DNA of 22,186 nucleotides from Phoronis ovalis (lineage: Eukaryota; Phoronida; Phoronidae), in contig JAOXYB010090940.1 in the NCBI GenBank assembly GCA_028565635.1, forward strand, positions 1-22,186, in the 5' to 3' direction. Positions within the stretch are counted from its first letter, which is position 1. Every line of letters starts with the position of its first letter. Below the pieces are notes generated by a model. That model did no database searches. It was not told where the DNA came from and worked only from the letters and a program-made list of their open reading frames with translations. This document shows, in pieces, positions 21,149 through 22,186 of this stretch. Made by a program: the position numbers and the translations under genes.

Positions 21149-21197
21149 GTGCCACTAAGGCTGTCCTTCTGGCAAAAGGAATTAATCTTGTTAGCAT
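21149..21197 (-). CDS. Mitochondrial Deltameth_res/COX7B-like protein, exon 1
   Basis: On the minus strand ATG at 21197-21195 opens MLTRLIPFARRTALVA followed by one base (C) and the donor GTAAGT. That base plus GT from exon 2 makes an arginine codon, so the phase fits exactly. Residues 1-20 are basic, hydroxylated and hydrophobic without acidic residues: a textbook mitochondrial presequence, consistent with the membrane protein encoded by exons 2 and 3. The start is 215 bases from the VPS36 start on the other strand. Confidence 0.83.
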
Positions 21198-21412
21198 TTT
21201 TAGTTCGTGTTTAAAGCCGAATGGAAAATGGCGTCCAACCAACGATTCGGGCAAAACAAATTCTGTTGTTGTGATTGGATTATTTTAACACATCGCCGTC
21301 TACTGGATGATTTGCTTCCCAGTTTAATGGTAGGGTCCAAGAATCAAGATTAAATAGAAAGAAGGCACAGTGTTCGATATTTGGGCCTTTAGTAGATCTA
21401 AATAGGTTGCAG
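21198..21412. promoter_or_regulatory. Bidirectional promoter between COX7B-like gene and VPS36
   Basis: A 215-bp spacer separates divergent start codons. It contains AAAATGGCG (21225-21233), which matches the YY1 core, and an inverted CCAAT box (ATTGG, 21274-21278). No TATA box stands out in a useful position. Both motifs are typical of shared housekeeping promoters. Transcription starts cannot be placed. Confidence 0.6.
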
Positions 21413-21508
21413 ATGGATAGGTTTAGCTGGTCAGACGGTCAACTATGGAATGGAGAATTGTTTTCTTCGAAGCAACGCGGTGTACGAGTTTATGACGGAG
21501 AAGAAAAG
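21413..21508 (+). CDS. VPS36: VPS36, exon 1 (GLUE domain start)
   Basis: ESCRT-II subunit that recruits the complex to endosomes by binding phosphoinositide and ubiquitin through its N-terminal GLUE domain. The exon encodes 32 residues starting MDRFSWSDGQLWNG and ending QRGVRVYDGEEK, then GTAATT. The MDRF start and QRGVR(V/I)YDGEEK block match human VPS36 closely, including the position of the break, so the ATG at 21413 is secure. The remaining exons (the rest of GLUE and the EAP45 winged helices) are right of the window after exon 2. Confidence 0.93.
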
Positions 21509-21806
21509 GTAATTATAAATGAATCACCGGAGTTGGGTCTATAAGACTATATAATTTGATTAATATTTCTAATGTAATAATACTGAATTGTTCATGGGAT
21601 GACAACCCTGTTTATTCCATGACTAATTTCAGAACCCCGTATATGCAGATCTGTGAATTAGGTAGAAAACTAGATCCAGTAATATGGTCGATACATTAAA
21701 CACAAAAGTATTTTACCAATCAATTGTAGACGACTTTTGACTTTTGTTTTTACTTGATTTGTACTAATCATTTTGTCATGTTTTGAAACCATTTATTGTA
21801 TTTCAG
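21509..21806 (+). other. VPS36 intron 1
   Basis: GTAATT donor and ATTTCAG acceptor, phase 0. Nothing else was recognised inside. Confidence 0.85.
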
Positions 21807-21875
21807 ACTGCATTTGACAATGGCCAGTTGATGTTAACGTCTCACAGGCTACTGTGGACAGACCTACATGATCAG
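21807..21875 (+). CDS. VPS36: VPS36, exon 2 (GLUE domain continued)
   Basis: 69 bases in phase 0 encode 23 residues, TAFDNGQLMLTSHRLLWTDL then HDQ, followed by donor GTGAAA. The FD-G-L-L-STHRL-W-D pattern is the second and third beta strands of the GLUE (split PH) fold. It matches the human residues that directly follow YDGEEK. The reading frame continues into exons outside the window. Confidence 0.92.
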
Positions 21876-22186
21876 GTGAAAAGGGATGATTATTAATATT
21901 TTCCTTTTAATATGAGAAAGTCAGTTGATCCCCTAGTTCAAGTGAAGGATTTTTAACAATTTGTGTTAAAATTGTAGGGTAAATGTAGGTAATTTCGTCC
22001 ATGTAGGTAATTTCGGACACTTGAATAAAGTATCAACAATAGCACTTACAGTATCATAAGGTAAGATAATTAACAAATGTCACCACTTGTCACAGGTGTC
22101 TGAAAACACGCACATATGTCAACTAACAGGCATGGAGATTGCGGTACTAGTAGTTGCTCAAAGTTAAGGATATACAGCTACTTTTT
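21876..22186 (+). other. VPS36 intron 2 (runs off window)
   Basis: No further VPS36 exon could be found before the edge. A short tandem duplication of ATGTAGGTAATTTCG lies at 21983-22015. Confidence 0.7.
21983..22018 (+). repeat. 18-bp tandem duplication
   Basis: ATGTAGGTAATTTCG occurs at 21983-21997 and again at 22001-22015, an 18-base period with differing last bases. It is intronic. Confidence 0.85.

Noticed and set aside
1-22186. CRISPR array, rRNA, operon-type terminators
   Set aside because: Nothing of this kind was seen, and the intron-containing genes show this is animal nuclear DNA.

Overview
The window looks like nuclear DNA of an animal, most likely a marine invertebrate such as a mollusc; that is an inference. 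It is visibly AT-rich, its genes are interrupted by GT-AG introns, long stretches are non-coding, and several short non-autonomous DNA transposons are present. Three protein genes can be supported.

Left part (1-6117, + strand): the main body of a SAMD9/SAMD9L-like gene, an innate-immune/antiviral STAND-type NTPase. One giant exon opens at a splice acceptor (426) and carries SAM, AlbA_2-like, P-loop NTPase, TPR-like and C-terminal OB-fold regions. The true start codon lies upstream of the window or in an exon I cannot see. The long open frame probably does not end at its in-frame stop (5282). A phase-0 donor at 5194/5195 joins cleanly to a small coiled-coil exon (6037-6117) with its own stop. 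An AATAAA in the intron (5391) suggests an alternative short-3'-end isoform.

Middle part (6118-18240): no convincing gene. It holds a degenerate array of diverged repeats (about 6750-9030) interrupted by a 451-bp mariner-type MITE with TA target duplication. It also holds a ~130-bp direct repeat pair, short tandem repeats, one doubtful terminal exon (11286-11425), a 277-bp MITE with a 3-bp target duplication, a 1.5-kb unit bounded by 19-bp inverted repeats, and a 275-bp foldback element.

Right part (18241-22186): two genes arranged head to head with 215 bp between their start codons. On the minus strand a three-exon gene (21197 down to 18241) encodes a 106-residue mitochondrial single-span membrane protein of the Deltameth_res/prag01 type, plausibly the invertebrate counterpart of cytochrome c oxidase subunit 7B. 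On the plus strand are the first two exons of VPS36 (ESCRT-II, GLUE domain), running off the right edge. A second, oppositely oriented copy of the 3-bp-TSD MITE sits in intron 1 of the mitochondrial gene. The spacer has an inverted CCAAT box and a YY1-like AAAATGGCG, as expected of a housekeeping bidirectional promoter.
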